A stretch of DNA of 64,000 bases from CAITSH01 sp945892985. GTDB taxonomy: Bacteria > Pseudomonadota > Gammaproteobacteria > Burkholderiales > SG8-39. Made by a program: the position numbers and the translations under genes. The stretch covers positions 68,874-132,873 of the forward strand of contig CAMDDU010000008.1 of the NCBI GenBank assembly GCA_945892985.1. Direction: 5' to 3'. Every line of letters begins with the position of its first letter. Position 1 is the first letter of the stretch. Below, in pieces: positions 1 to 8,605 of this stretch. The notes under the pieces are model-generated. The model was not told the DNA's origin and did no database searches. It was given only the letters and a program-made list of their open reading frames with translations.

Positions 1-686
1 TGCGAGTTGGCGGCGAGCACGATGGCATCCGGGTTGGAGGACTTTATCTTGGTGATCAGCGACAGGAACTGCAGCTCGCTTGACTGGAAGAACTCGGTGG
101 CGACGACGGTGCCGCCGGCCTTCTCGAGGTTTTTCGGGTAGGAGGCGACCATGGACCGGCCCCAGTCATCGTTGATGACGAGGAAGGCAAAGCGCTTGCC
201 CTTGATCGCCGCCGGCAGTTCGCCGCCGAAGGCCTCGCCCAGCATCGGCGTTGTCGCGACGGCGCGGAAGAAGTAGGGGTTGTTCTGCTCGGTCAGTTGC
301 GCTGCCGTGGACACCGCGGTGATGTGCGGCACCTTGTGCTTGCGGGCCACTTCCATCATGGCGGCGGTGGAGGTGCTGCAAAAGGCGCCGATCAGCGCGA
401 CGACCTTGTCGCGTGTGACCAGCTTCTCGGCGGCGTTGACTGACTGCGCCGGGTTGCAGGCGCCGTCCTCAACGACGAGTTCGATTTTCTTGCCGAGCAC
501 GCCGCCCTTGGCGTTGACGTCCTCAACCAGCATTTTCACGGTGTTGGCATAACCATTGCCGTCATAGGCGACCGGACCGGTCAGCGGCTGCACCAAGCCG
601 ATTTTGACGGTCTCCTGCGCGGCGGTGGTGCCGGCAAAGGTGGCAAGGGCGAGTGCGACTGCTGTGGTGAAAAATTTTATCTTCAT
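1..686 (-). CDS. LivK-like ABC transporter substrate-binding protein, C-terminus beyond window
   Basis: Periplasmic binding protein of the branched-chain amino acid type (family 5/6, Peripla_BP_6), which would deliver an amide, amino acid or aromatic acid to a Liv-type ABC permease. About 228 codons are visible. They begin with a signal peptide (MKIKFFTTAVALALATFAGTTAA) and continue with the family hallmarks IGLVQPLTGPVA, a DVNAKGGVLGKKIEL segment and an ALIGAFCSTST ligand-loop region. The ATG is at 684-686, and the 3' end runs off the left edge. Any permease or ATPase genes must lie outside the window. The ligand cannot be told from sequence; the adjoining catabolic genes suggest a carbon or nitrogen source, which is inference. 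Confidence 0.88.
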   Translation of the reverse strand, partial: MKIKFFTTAVALALATFAGTTAAQETVKIGLVQPLTGPVAYDGNGYANTVKMLVEDVNAKGGVLGKKIELVVEDGACNPAQSVNAAEKLVTRDKVVALIGAFCSTSTAAMMEVARKHKVPHITAVSTAAQLTEQNNPYFFRAVATTPMLGEAFGGELPAAIKGKRFAFLVINDDWGRSMVASYPKNLEKAGGTVVATEFFQSSELQFLSLITKIKSSNPDAIVLAANS

Positions 687-995
687 GGTTGAGTCCCTTC
701 TGGAAAGTAAGCGGGAAAGCCGGCCGTCTGGATTGAAGTGCGTTCTACAAAGTGGTGCGAAATTTAATGTACGTATTGTATTGAAATATTTTAACAAAAC
801 CAGTGCCATTAGTTTGGGTCATTGCAATTTTTTCGCGCCGCGCGATGGCCTGTGATCGGCTGCCTGGGCTGCCGCGCGAGATCCCGGCTCCGCTGCGGAG
901 AATTGCGCGTTGCGGCATCGCTGTGTTAGCGTGGGATATTGATCGGCACATTCCACCCCACTCACCTTATTCGCTCTACACTCGGAGACTCGGCC
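687..995. other. Intergenic region between divergent livK-like and cupin genes
   Basis: This 309-base gap separates two divergent genes, so it must hold both promoters. An AT-rich patch at about 763-800 contrasts with its surroundings and is the likely promoter of the binding-protein gene. On the minus strand it contains a TACAAT-like -10, but I see no convincing -35 at proper spacing. No coding signal, RNA gene or clear operator is visible. Confidence 0.5.
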
Positions 996-1421
996 ATGGC
1001 CAAAACGAAAGCAAAGCAAAAACTTCTGGTTTCGCACCCGGAGAACACGCATTTTGAAGGCGGCGGCCTGCGGCCCCAGTTCGTCTATCGCGAGCTCGGT
1101 GTCAGCGAAGCGACCGGGGGCGACTACAACGCGCACGTGATCAGGGGTGTGCCCGGGGCGATTGCGCCGGTGCCCGAGCACAAGCATACCGAGATCGATT
1201 TTCTTTTCGTCTACGTGATCAAGGGTTGGGTCAAGTTTGACTATATCGGCCACGGCGAGCACACGTTGAAGGCCGGCTCCTGCCACGTTATCCCGCCCGG
1301 CCTCGCGCATAGCGTCACCGGCTGGTCCGATGACCTCGAAATGGTCGAGGTCGTTTCGCCGGCCGAGTACAAGTCCATCGACACCGTCAACGGCGTCGAG
1401 CAGGAAGGGGCCACCGCCTAG
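996..1421 (+). CDS. Small single-domain cupin protein
   Basis: A 141-residue protein with one cupin_2 beta-barrel. The first cupin motif is visible as PEHKHTEIDFLFVYVIKG (two His and a Glu as metal ligands), and the second is recognisable as GSCHVIPPGLAHSV. Such proteins bind Fe, Mn or Zn and act as small dioxygenases, isomerases or sensors; sequence does not say which. The ATG at 996 is preceded by GGAG at 984-987 with good spacing, so I prefer it to an upstream in-frame ATG at 939. An intrinsic terminator follows directly. The protein is probably cytosolic, as no signal peptide is seen. The neighbouring transport and oxygenase genes suggest a catabolic accessory role. Confidence 0.8.
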   Translation: MAKTKAKQKLLVSHPENTHFEGGGLRPQFVYRELGVSEATGGDYNAHVIRGVPGAIAPVPEHKHTEIDFLFVYVIKGWVKFDYIGHGEHTLKAGSCHVIPPGLAHSVTGWSDDLEMVEVVSPAEYKSIDTVNGVEQEGATA

Positions 1422-1441
1422 CAGCGGGCTTTTTCGCGCGG

Positions 1442-1471
1442 GCAAAACGCCGGCTCCTGCCGGCGTTTTGC
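1442..1471. terminator. Bidirectional intrinsic terminator
   Basis: A perfect 13-bp inverted repeat (GCAAAACGCCGGC / GCCGGCGTTTTGC) encloses a TCCT loop, with T-rich sequence on both strands. It lies between the convergent cupin gene and the Bug-protein gene and can serve both. Confidence 0.85.
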
Positions 1472-1486
1472 TTTTGCGGAAGCGCT

Positions 1487-2464
1487 TCATGCCTTCAAAC
1501 CCATCCGTGTGATCATGATGCGCTGCGCCTCGAACATTTCAAACGATGACTTGGTGTACTCGGGCGAGGACATGAAAGTCGCAGGCATGTCGCTCCGGTC
1601 AAGGACGGCGAGTACAGTCGGGTCTGACAAGGCCTGCCGGAACGCTTCTTCAAGGCGCGCCACAATCGCCGGGTCCATGCCCTTGGGACCGCCGAACCCA
1701 AAGGGGGTGTCAGGCACGGCGTAACCGAGTTCAAGCAGCGTTGGCGAGTTGGGCCAGCGCTTGGTGCGCTTGCTGCCGTAAGTGGCGAGCAGGCGCATGG
1801 TTCCCGCGTCAACCTGCGGGCCCCAGCTGGTGGACCCGCTGATACCCATGACGGAGCCACCGAGCAGCGCCTGCAGGCTTTCGGAATCGGCTTTGTACGG
1901 AATGTGCTGGAATTCGACTCCGCCGCGAAAGGCGAGCTCCTCCACCGACAGGTGCGGCGATGAGCCGACGCCCGAGGATGCGTAGGTAAATTTGCCTGGA
2001 TTGGCTCGCGCGTAGTCCATCAGATCCTTGACAGTCTTGACGGGCGAATCGGCACGTACCACCAGGCCATTGGTGTAGGCGCTGACACGTGCGATGAAGG
2101 TAATGTCCTTGAGCGGGTCGAACTGCACCTTTTGCATGTGCGGCACGCTTAGCACACTCAGCGCCAGCTGCGACAGGGTGTAGCCGTCCGGACGTGCGTT
2201 GACCAACTCAACGGCCCCTAGGGTTCCGCCGGCGCCGGCTCTATTCTCGACAATGATGGTGCCGCCAAGAAATTTCGCCGCACTCGCCGCAAAGGCGCGC
2301 AGCACGATGTCGCTTGTGCCGCCAGCCGTCCACGGGCTGATCAGCTTGATTGGCCGGCTCGGATAGGCTTGCTGCCCCCGTACCGTCGCGGGCAGCAGAC
2401 CTGCGCCTGTGGCGATCAACAGACTCTTGAGGACGGTGCGACGCATGGAACTCATGGTTGTCAT
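1487..2464 (-). CDS. Bug family (TctC-like) tripartite tricarboxylate transporter substrate-binding protein
   Basis: A 325-residue periplasmic solute receptor of the Bordetella uptake gene family. It carries YPSRPIKLISPWTAGGTSDI, the ENRAGAGGTLG loop, DGYTL and HIPYKADSESLQALLGG, all typical of TctC proteins. The N-terminus has MRRTVLKSLLIATGAGLLP, an RRxxLK motif that suggests Tat export. Three in-frame starts (2464, 2455, 2446) are possible; the ATG at 2446 would put the RR at the extreme N-terminus. No TctA or TctB membrane genes are adjacent, which is normal for orphan Bug proteins. It reads in the same direction as the oxygenase and GntR genes and is probably co-regulated. Ligand unknown, probably a carboxylate. 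Confidence 0.9.
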   Translation of the reverse strand: MTTMSSMRRTVLKSLLIATGAGLLPATVRGQQAYPSRPIKLISPWTAGGTSDIVLRAFAASAAKFLGGTIIVENRAGAGGTLGAVELVNARPDGYTLSQLALSVLSVPHMQKVQFDPLKDITFIARVSAYTNGLVVRADSPVKTVKDLMDYARANPGKFTYASSGVGSSPHLSVEELAFRGGVEFQHIPYKADSESLQALLGGSVMGISGSTSWGPQVDAGTMRLLATYGSKRTKRWPNSPTLLELGYAVPDTPFGFGGPKGMDPAIVARLEEAFRQALSDPTVLAVLDRSDMPATFMSSPEYTKSSFEMFEAQRIMITRMGLKA

Positions 2465-2534
2465 CGGTTAAGCGCTCCCGAAAATTTCACATGATCCGGT
2501 CGTTGCCGCCACAGCACCGGGCACAGGGGCGGCT

Positions 2535-3554
2535 TCATCCGGCTGCTTGAAGTGCCGCTGACGTGCCGACGCGCTGAAAATTGGTGTCAAGACGCATGGA
2601 ATAATAATCGCCGTAACGGATTGGCGCGTATTTGGGCGACTCATCGGACCCGACAAATTGCGGCAGGCAACTGATATGCGCATCCACGTTCGGATCGAAG
2701 AACATCGCCATCGAGTAGCGGTCCACCGACTCCGGCGGACTGATCACGCGGTGTGGTGTCGAATTAAAACCATTATTGGTCCAGCGCGCCAGCATATCGC
2801 CGACGTTGACCACGAAGGTGTCGGGAATCCGCGGTGCATCTATCCACGACCCATCGGGTCGTTGCACCTGAAGCCCGCCGACGCCATCCTGCGTCAGGAT
2901 GGTTAGAAAACCGTAATCCGTATGCGGATGGATGCCGAACATGTCCTCCGGCCGTGCCGGCGGAGAGGGCGGATAGTGCATCATTCTCAGGTTGGTCGAC
3001 GGCGGTGAAAAGAAGCTGTCAAAGAAGTCCTTTCGTTCGCCTACCGCCACCGCAACCGGATGAAGCAGCCGCAGCCCGAGGTCGCGCACGGCCGCGTCAT
3101 AGCGCTGGAAAGCCCGCTTGAAAGTGGGGTCTTCCGGCCATTGGTTGGGGCCTTGCAGTGCTTTCACTTTGTAATCGGGATGTGCAATATCGACTTCATG
3201 ACGGGCGTTGAACGACTCAATCTGGTTGGGTAGGCGCGCCGCCTCGAAGCGCTGCGACGAAGTCGAGATGTTGCCGCCGACCGGCACATAACCGCGGTGC
3301 CAGGTGTTTCGCTTGAGCTTTATTTTTTCTTCGATTGGCAACGCATGAAAGCGCCGGTTTGCATCCAGCGCGCCCGCCACCACATCGGGATCGGCGCCGG
3401 TGTTGGCCAGATAGAAGAAGCCGCTGCCCAGGCAGGCCACCCGAATCTGCGCGGCAACATCGGCGATCGCGTCGTCATCGCCCTTGGCGACTAGGGTGCC
3501 GATATCGATGACCGGAATTTCGATTGCAGCGAGCAGCTTAGCGGCGTTCATCAT
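2535..3554 (-). CDS. Fe(II)/2-oxoglutarate-dependent oxygenase, isopenicillin N synthase-like
   Basis: A 339-residue non-haem iron oxygenase with an N-terminal DIOX_N domain (about 12-130) and a C-terminal 2OG-FeII_Oxy domain. The metal triad is H211, D213 (IHPHTDYGF) and H268 (STPHRV). The co-substrate-binding R-x-S is R279-S281 (DRYSMAMF). The ATG at 3552-3554 overlaps the TGA of the GntR gene (ATGA), fixing the start and indicating translational coupling. Relatives hydroxylate or oxidatively demethylate small molecules. Here it is probably an entry or side-chain step for the compound handled by the divergent operon, which is inference. All catalytic residues are present. Confidence 0.88.
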   Translation of the reverse strand: MMNAAKLLAAIEIPVIDIGTLVAKGDDDAIADVAAQIRVACLGSGFFYLANTGADPDVVAGALDANRRFHALPIEEKIKLKRNTWHRGYVPVGGNISTSSQRFEAARLPNQIESFNARHEVDIAHPDYKVKALQGPNQWPEDPTFKRAFQRYDAAVRDLGLRLLHPVAVAVGERKDFFDSFFSPPSTNLRMMHYPPSPPARPEDMFGIHPHTDYGFLTILTQDGVGGLQVQRPDGSWIDAPRIPDTFVVNVGDMLARWTNNGFNSTPHRVISPPESVDRYSMAMFFDPNVDAHISCLPQFVGSDESPKYAPIRYGDYYSMRLDTNFQRVGTSAALQAAG

Positions 3555-4318
3555 GCCACCTTGTGCTCGGTGACGCACTTGAGCGCCTTGGCCATCGAGA
3601 CAGCATCATCACGCAGCGTATCGAGGTGGCCGCGCATCCGCCCTGATGCGGCCGCGCCGTCCATGTCGAGAATCGCCTGCAGGATTTTCTCATGCTCCTT
3701 GATGGTGAGCGCCATCAGGCCGGCATGGAATGTTGAGGCGCGTCGGTAGGCTTCAAGGCGGTTGCGCAGCCGCAGCGTGTCGGCGCACAGGTAGTCATTG
3801 TGGCTTGCCGCGTAGATGCGCTCGTGGAACAGCGCGTTGGCGTCGTAAAAGGCGTCCGGGTCTTTTTTCTTCGCCGCCCTGACACAGGCCTCGTGCGCGT
3901 CGGCCAGCAGATGGCGGTCCTCCTCGGTGTGGCGCAGCGCGGCGAGTTCGGCGCACGCCGCCTCGAGGTAGGCCATGGTCTCGAACATCTGCCCGAGCTC
4001 GCTGACGCCAAGTTGCGCGACAAAGGCACCCATGTGCGGCCGCAGTTCGATGTGGCCTTGCGAGGCGAGCTGCTGGAAGGCTTCGCGCACCGGTGTGCGC
4101 GAGGCGCCGTACTTGGCGGCGAGCGCCTCTTCGTCGAGCTTCATGCCCGGCGTGAGCTTGCCCGAAATGATATCGTGTTCGATCGCGGCACGGATGTGCA
4201 GCACGCGGGTTTTCGGTTCGTGCGCCTTGACCTTAAGCGCGGGAACCGCTGGAACCTTAGGCGCGGGGGTTTTTAGCGCGGCCGCCTTCACTGTGCCGGC
4301 TTTCTTTTGCGTTGACAT
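3551..4318 (-). CDS. GntR family transcriptional regulator, FCD subfamily
   Basis: A 255-residue regulator. An Ala/Pro/Lys-rich tail of about 35 residues precedes a winged helix (about 37-105; LDEEALAAKYGASRTPVREAFQQLASQG is the GntR signature). An FCD ligand-binding domain follows (about 115-245), with conserved acidic and His positions that usually hold a metal. It is transcribed divergently from the SDR operon and shares a 54-bp intergenic region containing GTAT/ATAC-type inverted repeats. It probably represses both directions and is released by a pathway metabolite. The long basic N-terminal tail is unusual for the family. The effector is unknown. Confidence 0.92.
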   Translation of the reverse strand: MSTQKKAGTVKAAALKTPAPKVPAVPALKVKAHEPKTRVLHIRAAIEHDIISGKLTPGMKLDEEALAAKYGASRTPVREAFQQLASQGHIELRPHMGAFVAQLGVSELGQMFETMAYLEAACAELAALRHTEEDRHLLADAHEACVRAAKKKDPDAFYDANALFHERIYAASHNDYLCADTLRLRNRLEAYRRASTFHAGLMALTIKEHEKILQAILDMDGAAASGRMRGHLDTLRDDAVSMAKALKCVTEHKVA

Positions 4319-4326
4319 TGGAAGAT

Positions 4327-4358
4327 TGTATGCGATACATTAAAGATCGTATACATCG
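4327..4358. promoter_or_regulatory. Candidate GntR operator, two sites
   Basis: TGTATGCGATACA (4327-4339) is a perfect inverted repeat with TGTAT/ATACA arms. A second copy of the motif, ATCGTATACAT, follows at 4346-4356 and has GTATAC at its centre. Both lie in the short divergent gap between the GntR gene and the SDR operon, where FCD-type GntR proteins normally bind. No independent promoter elements could be assigned with confidence. Confidence 0.6.
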
Positions 4359-4372
4359 TTTTGGAGAAAAAA

Positions 4373-5176
4373 TTGGATCTGCGGCTGAAGGGGCAGTCGG
4401 TGCTCATTACCGGGGCATCGAAGGGAATCGGTCTGGCGGCGGCGCGCGCCTTTGCCGCCGAAGGTTGCAATCTGCACCTTGCCGCACGCTCGGGCGACGC
4501 CCTCGTGGCGGCCCGCGATGAGATCAGCAAACAACATGGCGTGACCGTGGACATCTACGTCATGGACCTGGGCAAATCGGAGAGCCTCGCCGAGCTGGGC
4601 GAGCGCTGTGCCAACGTCGACATCCTCGTCAACAACGCCGGCGAGATTCCGTCCGGCCCGATTGAGTCGCTGGCCGAGGAAGACTGGCGCCGCGGTTACG
4701 ACCTCAAGCTGTTTGGCTACATCCTGTTGACCAAGGCGTTGTACAAGTCGATGAAGGCGCGCCGCTCCGGCGTGATCATTAACGATATCGGCAACTCGGG
4801 CGAGAACTGGGACGCCAACTACATCGCCGGCAGCACAGCCAATGCGGCGCTGATGGCCTTCACCAAAGCCCTTGGTGGGCAAAGCCTGGACTTCGGCGTG
4901 CGCGTGGTTGGCGTCAACCCCGGGCCGGTCGAGACCGACCGTATGGTCAAGATCAATAAGCGCCGCGCCATCGATTGGTACGGCGACGAGAGCCGCTGGA
5001 CCGAATTGCGCGACATGTATCCGGGCGGCCGGCCGGCGAGCGCCGAAGAGGTCGCCGACTTGATGGTCTATCTGGCCTCGCCGCGCGCCGGCTATATCAC
5101 CGGCACCATCGTGACCATAGACGGCGGCATTGCCGCGCGCGGTTCGGTGATCAAGGAACGGAGCGAGCAGAAATGA
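4373..5176 (+). CDS. Short-chain dehydrogenase/reductase with atypical active site
   Basis: A 267-residue Rossmann-fold oxidoreductase and the first gene of the five-gene operon. The cofactor motif TGASKGIG is at 13-20 and NNAG at 87-90. Tyr150 is present, but the usual YxxxK reads YIAGS, so Ser154 stands where the catalytic Lys should be, and the usual Ser is not evident in IINDIGNSG. The C-terminus (GYITGTIVTIDGG) is classical. I place the start at the TTG at 4373, because GGAGA at 4363-4367 is well spaced for it; a TTG at 4361 would leave no ribosome site. The stop overlaps the next ATG (ATGA). It may still be a dehydrogenase using a variant mechanism, as such YxxxS relatives exist. Confidence 0.85.
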   Translation: MDLRLKGQSVLITGASKGIGLAAARAFAAEGCNLHLAARSGDALVAARDEISKQHGVTVDIYVMDLGKSESLAELGERCANVDILVNNAGEIPSGPIESLAEEDWRRGYDLKLFGYILLTKALYKSMKARRSGVIINDIGNSGENWDANYIAGSTANAALMAFTKALGGQSLDFGVRVVGVNPGPVETDRMVKINKRRAIDWYGDESRWTELRDMYPGGRPASAEEVADLMVYLASPRAGYITGTIVTIDGGIAARGSVIKERSEQK

Positions 5177-6312
5177 AAAACTTCGAGGTCCGCAACCAGC
5201 ATTTCGACCGCCTGTTCAACACGCCGGGCCTGAAGTGGTTCGGGCAGAATACCAACCATTTCAAGACGCATCCGGCGGTGCGCCAGGCGATGATCGATTC
5301 CATCGACGCCGAGGAATTTCATGCGTATGCGCCGCCCATAGGCATCGAGGAGTTGCGCACGCTAATCCTTGAGGATCTTGGTTTGCCGGCTGCTGACGCG
5401 GCGGTGCTGGTCACCGACGGCGCTGTCGAGGCGCTCTACAACGTCTGCCGCACACTGTGCGAGCCGGGCTCGGAGTTTGTCACCACCGACCCGGGCTGGA
5501 AATGGCCGATGCTGTACGCCAAGGCCTCCGGCGCGAAAGTCATCGAGATCCCGATCTACGGTCCGGAAAATAACTACCGCCTCTCCGTGGCGCAGCTGAA
5601 GGCGGCGGTGACCGAGAAGACGCGCATCATCTATCTGGTCGACCCGAACAATCCGTTGGGCGTCTGTTACACCGCCGAAGAGATCAAGGCCTTCACCGAT
5701 ATCGCGCGTAGTGTTGGTGCGTATTTTCTGCACGACGCCACTTACAAGCACTTTGCCGACGAGCACACGCTGGCCGCCCGCTACTATCCGGAACGCACCG
5801 TTACTATTTACAGCTTTTCCAAGTGGCTCGGTCTTGCCGGTCTGCGTGTCGGCGCGCTGATAGCGCACCCCGAACTGGTCGAGCGCCTCGCCGCCTCGCC
5901 GCCGAATAATCTTGGCTCAAATGTTATTTCGCAGCGCGCCGCCATCGCCGGCCTCAAGGTCAAGGGTGAGTGGATGCCCGACATCAACCGCCGCCAGCGC
6001 CGGAATCAGGCGCAGATATACGAGGCGGTCAAGCGCATCCCCGGCATGAAGGTGGCGGTCTATCCATCGCAGGCGAATTTCCTTGTGGTCGAGTGTATTG
6101 ACGCGGGCATCACGCCCGAGGCTTTGTGCGAGGCCTTCCGCCCCGAGGGCATCATGATCCGGCAAGGCGCTTATCACACGCCCAAGTTCGGCCACCGCTT
6201 TGTCAAAATAGCCACGACCGTGCCCGAGGACTGGAACGACGCGCTGTGTTCGCTGTTGCCGGCCATGGTGGAGCGCGCGCGTGGCATCAAAAATCCGGGG
6301 CCGTTGTTTTAG
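5173..6312 (+). CDS. PLP-dependent class I/II aminotransferase
   Basis: A 379-residue fold-type I PLP enzyme. DPNNPLG (157-163) contacts the cofactor, D188 lies in the HDATY strand, and the Schiff-base lysine is K217 in YSFSKWLGLAGLRVG. A terminal Arg region (RFVKIA) probably binds the substrate carboxylate. The ATG at 5173 overlaps the upstream stop by ATGA, which makes it preferable to a longer reading beginning inside the SDR gene. The class includes aspartate/tyrosine-type transaminases and C-S lyases, so substrate is open. In this operon it would take or give an amino group next to the dehydrogenase step. Confidence 0.88.
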   Translation: MKNFEVRNQHFDRLFNTPGLKWFGQNTNHFKTHPAVRQAMIDSIDAEEFHAYAPPIGIEELRTLILEDLGLPAADAAVLVTDGAVEALYNVCRTLCEPGSEFVTTDPGWKWPMLYAKASGAKVIEIPIYGPENNYRLSVAQLKAAVTEKTRIIYLVDPNNPLGVCYTAEEIKAFTDIARSVGAYFLHDATYKHFADEHTLAARYYPERTVTIYSFSKWLGLAGLRVGALIAHPELVERLAASPPNNLGSNVISQRAAIAGLKVKGEWMPDINRRQRRNQAQIYEAVKRIPGMKVAVYPSQANFLVVECIDAGITPEALCEAFRPEGIMIRQGAYHTPKFGHRFVKIATTVPEDWNDALCSLLPAMVERARGIKNPGPLF

Positions 6313-6469
6313 GGGGTCGGGTTTTAGGTTTCCAAGCCTTTTAGAATGGCGCAATCGTGCAGCGGCGTTGCCGCCTGCGGTTTGTTGTGTCTTCGGGACA
6401 GGTGCAACGCAAACGCCCTGATGCGGAGACGGCGCCGTCCTGAAAACAGATTTATTCACGGATTCCAAA

Positions 6470-7351
6470 ATGGCATACGCAAAGACCGATGACGGTGTGA
6501 AGCTGTACTACGAAGAGGCCGGCAGTGGCACGCCGATCGTGTTCGTGCACGAGTTCGGGGGTGATCACCGCAGTTGGGAGTTGCAGATGCGCTATTTCTC
6601 GCGCCGCCATCGTTGCATCACCTTTGCCGCGCGTGGCTATCCGCCATCGGAGGTGCCGGCTTCGGACCAAGCTTATTCGCAACTGCGCGCGGTCGAGGAC
6701 ATCGCTGCGGTGATGGACGCCGCCGGCATCGCCAAGGCGCATGTGGTGGGGCTGTCGATGGGCGGCTTTGCCGTGCTGCATTTTGGCCTTGAACATCCGG
6801 AGCGCGCGCTGTCGCTTGTTGTTGCGGGCGCCGGCTATGGCGCGGAAAAGCAGCTTGAGGCGTATTTTCGCGAAGTCTCGCTCGATGTCGCGCGGCAGTT
6901 CGAGATGCAGGGCAGCGAGACCTTCGCCAAGACCTATTCGCTCGGCGCCTCGCGTGTACAGTTCCAGAACAAGGATCCGCGTGGCTGGCAGGAGTTTGCC
7001 ACGCAGCTTGGCGAGCATTCTTCGCTGGGCGCGGCCAATACCATGCGTGGCGTGCAGGCGCGCCGACCCTCCATTTACGACCTCGAAGACCGGCTGAAGA
7101 AAATGATGGTGCCGACGCTGGTGGTGGTGGGAGACGAGGACGACCATTGCCTGCAGCCGGGCCTGTTCATGAAAAAGACTATTCCCGCCTGCGGCCTGTT
7201 GGTGCTGCCCAAAACAGGGCACACGCTCAATCTCGAAGAACCGGCGTACTTCAACGGCTTTGTCGCCGACTTCATCGCGCAGGCCGAGGCCGGGCGCTGG
7301 GCGCCGCGCGACCCGCGCGCCTTGCCGCAGCAGATCATGAAAACCACGTGA
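6470..7351 (+). CDS. Alpha/beta hydrolase
   Basis: A 293-residue serine hydrolase of the abhydrolase_1 fold. The oxyanion strand is VFVHEFGGDHRSW (25-36), the nucleophile elbow is GLSMGG with Ser96, the acid is D222 or D225 in VVGDEDDH, and the base is H251 in KTGHTLNLEEP. The oxyanion motif has HEFGG instead of HGxGG, a minor deviation. The gene lies 157 bases after the aminotransferase and its stop overlaps the start of the next gene (GTGA), so it belongs to the same operon. Family members hydrolyse esters, enol lactones or C-C bonds in ring-cleavage products. The actual substrate cannot be told. Confidence 0.87.
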   Translation: MAYAKTDDGVKLYYEEAGSGTPIVFVHEFGGDHRSWELQMRYFSRRHRCITFAARGYPPSEVPASDQAYSQLRAVEDIAAVMDAAGIAKAHVVGLSMGGFAVLHFGLEHPERALSLVVAGAGYGAEKQLEAYFREVSLDVARQFEMQGSETFAKTYSLGASRVQFQNKDPRGWQEFATQLGEHSSLGAANTMRGVQARRPSIYDLEDRLKKMMVPTLVVVGDEDDHCLQPGLFMKKTIPACGLLVLPKTGHTLNLEEPAYFNGFVADFIAQAEAGRWAPRDPRALPQQIMKTT

Positions 7352-8592
7352 GCAAATCCGTCGCCGACCATGTCGTCCGCGACCGGCTCTGGGAACGGCA
7401 CATGCTCCTGGCGCGGCACGGTGCGACGGCCGCCAATGGCGTCAATCGCCAGGCGCTGTCCGCCGCCGAAATCGCCACGAGGCGCGAACTCATCGGCTGG
7501 GGGGCGGACCTGGGCCTCAAGCCCTACAGCGACGTCGCCGGCAATTTCTTTTTGCGCCTCGAAGGCCGTGATCCGGCCGCCGCGCCGGTGCTGAGCGGCT
7601 CGCATATCGACAGCCAGCCCACCGGCGGCAAGTTTGACGGCGTCTACGGTGTGCTCGCGGCGCTGGAGGCGGTGCAGGCGATTTGCGACAGCGGGCAAAC
7701 GCCGGTGCGGCCGATCGAGATCGTCGCCTGGATGAACGAAGAGGGCTCGCGCTTCGCGCCGGGCATGATGGGCTCGGCCGTCTACGCCGGCGACATGGCG
7801 CTTGGCGACATCCTGCCGGTGCGCGATGCTGAAGGGATCACGGTTGAGCAAGGCCTCGCCGACATGGCGCACGCCTTTCCGGAGGTGCCGCAGCGCGCGC
7901 TCGGACGGCCTGTCGCCGCCTATGTCGAGGCGCATATCGAGCAGGGGCCGGTGCTGGAGCAAAAAGGTTTCAGCATCGGCGTGGTCACCGGCATACAGGG
8001 CAAGCGCACCTTTCGCGTGTCGGTTAGCGGTGAGGACGCCCATGCCGGCACGGCGGCCTTGCGTGAGCGCAAGGACGCGCTGCTCGCGGCCACCGCCATG
8101 ATCCAGGCGCTGTCCGCCGCCATGCACGATGACGAGGACATTGTGAAGTTCACTGTTGGCCGGTTGGAGATCAAGCCCAACGCACCCTCGGTGGTGGCCG
8201 GGCACGCGCTGTTCTCGATTGATTTGCGCCACCCGCGCGAGTCGCGCCTGCGTGAGTTTGGCGACCGCGTGACGGGCATTTGCACCGCCAACGCCGGGCC
8301 TTGTGCGGTTGAAGTCGAGGAGCTGGTCACGGCCTGGCCGCTGGAGTTTCCGGCGGCGATGCAGGACGAGGTGCGCGGCGCGGCGCAGCGCCTGGGCTTG
8401 CGCAGCATGGACCTGCCTTCTGCGGCCGGCCATGATTCGCGTTACCTGCACGGGGTCTGCCCGGCAGCGATGATTTTCGTTCCTTGCAAGGACGGCATCA
8501 GCCACAACGAGGCGGAGTCGGCCACGCCCGAAGACCTGTGCGACGGCGCGCGTGTGCTGGCTGAAACGCTGATGGCGCTGGCTGGGCGCTGA
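7348..8592 (+). CDS. M20 family amidohydrolase (allantoate/N-carbamoyl-amino-acid hydrolase type)
   Basis: A 414-residue binuclear zinc amidohydrolase of the hydantoinase/carbamoylase branch. Visible ligands are H86 (SGSHIDSQ), D97 (GGKFDG), the Glu pair in NEEGSRF (131-132), the His in EAHIEQGP and the last His in GISHNE. The dimerisation or lid insertion (GIQGKRTFRVSVSGEDAHAG) sits mid-protein. The GTG at 7348 overlaps the stop of the hydrolase gene. Family members hydrolyse allantoate, ureidoglycine, N-carbamoyl-beta-alanine or N-carbamoyl-L-amino acids, so the pathway probably releases a ureido or carbamoyl group. It is followed after 13 bases by a deaminase-like amidohydrolase. Confidence 0.9.
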   Translation: MSKSVADHVVRDRLWERHMLLARHGATAANGVNRQALSAAEIATRRELIGWGADLGLKPYSDVAGNFFLRLEGRDPAAAPVLSGSHIDSQPTGGKFDGVYGVLAALEAVQAICDSGQTPVRPIEIVAWMNEEGSRFAPGMMGSAVYAGDMALGDILPVRDAEGITVEQGLADMAHAFPEVPQRALGRPVAAYVEAHIEQGPVLEQKGFSIGVVTGIQGKRTFRVSVSGEDAHAGTAALRERKDALLAATAMIQALSAAMHDDEDIVKFTVGRLEIKPNAPSVVAGHALFSIDLRHPRESRLREFGDRVTGICTANAGPCAVEVEELVTAWPLEFPAAMQDEVRGAAQRLGLRSMDLPSAAGHDSRYLHGVCPAAMIFVPCKDGISHNEAESATPEDLCDGARVLAETLMALAGR

Positions 8593-8605
8593 GGGACCCA
8601 AGCCC

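Noticed and set aside
763..800. AT-rich patch as a GntR operator or defined promoter
   Set aside because: Spacing of -35/-10 candidates is wrong and the motif differs from the palindromes at 4327-4358; reported only as an intergenic region.
819..1490. Long minus-strand frame opposite the cupin gene
   Set aside because: Shadow of the cupin gene with no homology, spanning the terminator and the promoter gap.
4975..5172. Upstream extension of the aminotransferase frame
   Set aside because: It lies wholly within the SDR gene in another frame; the ATGA overlap at 5173 gives the family-length protein.
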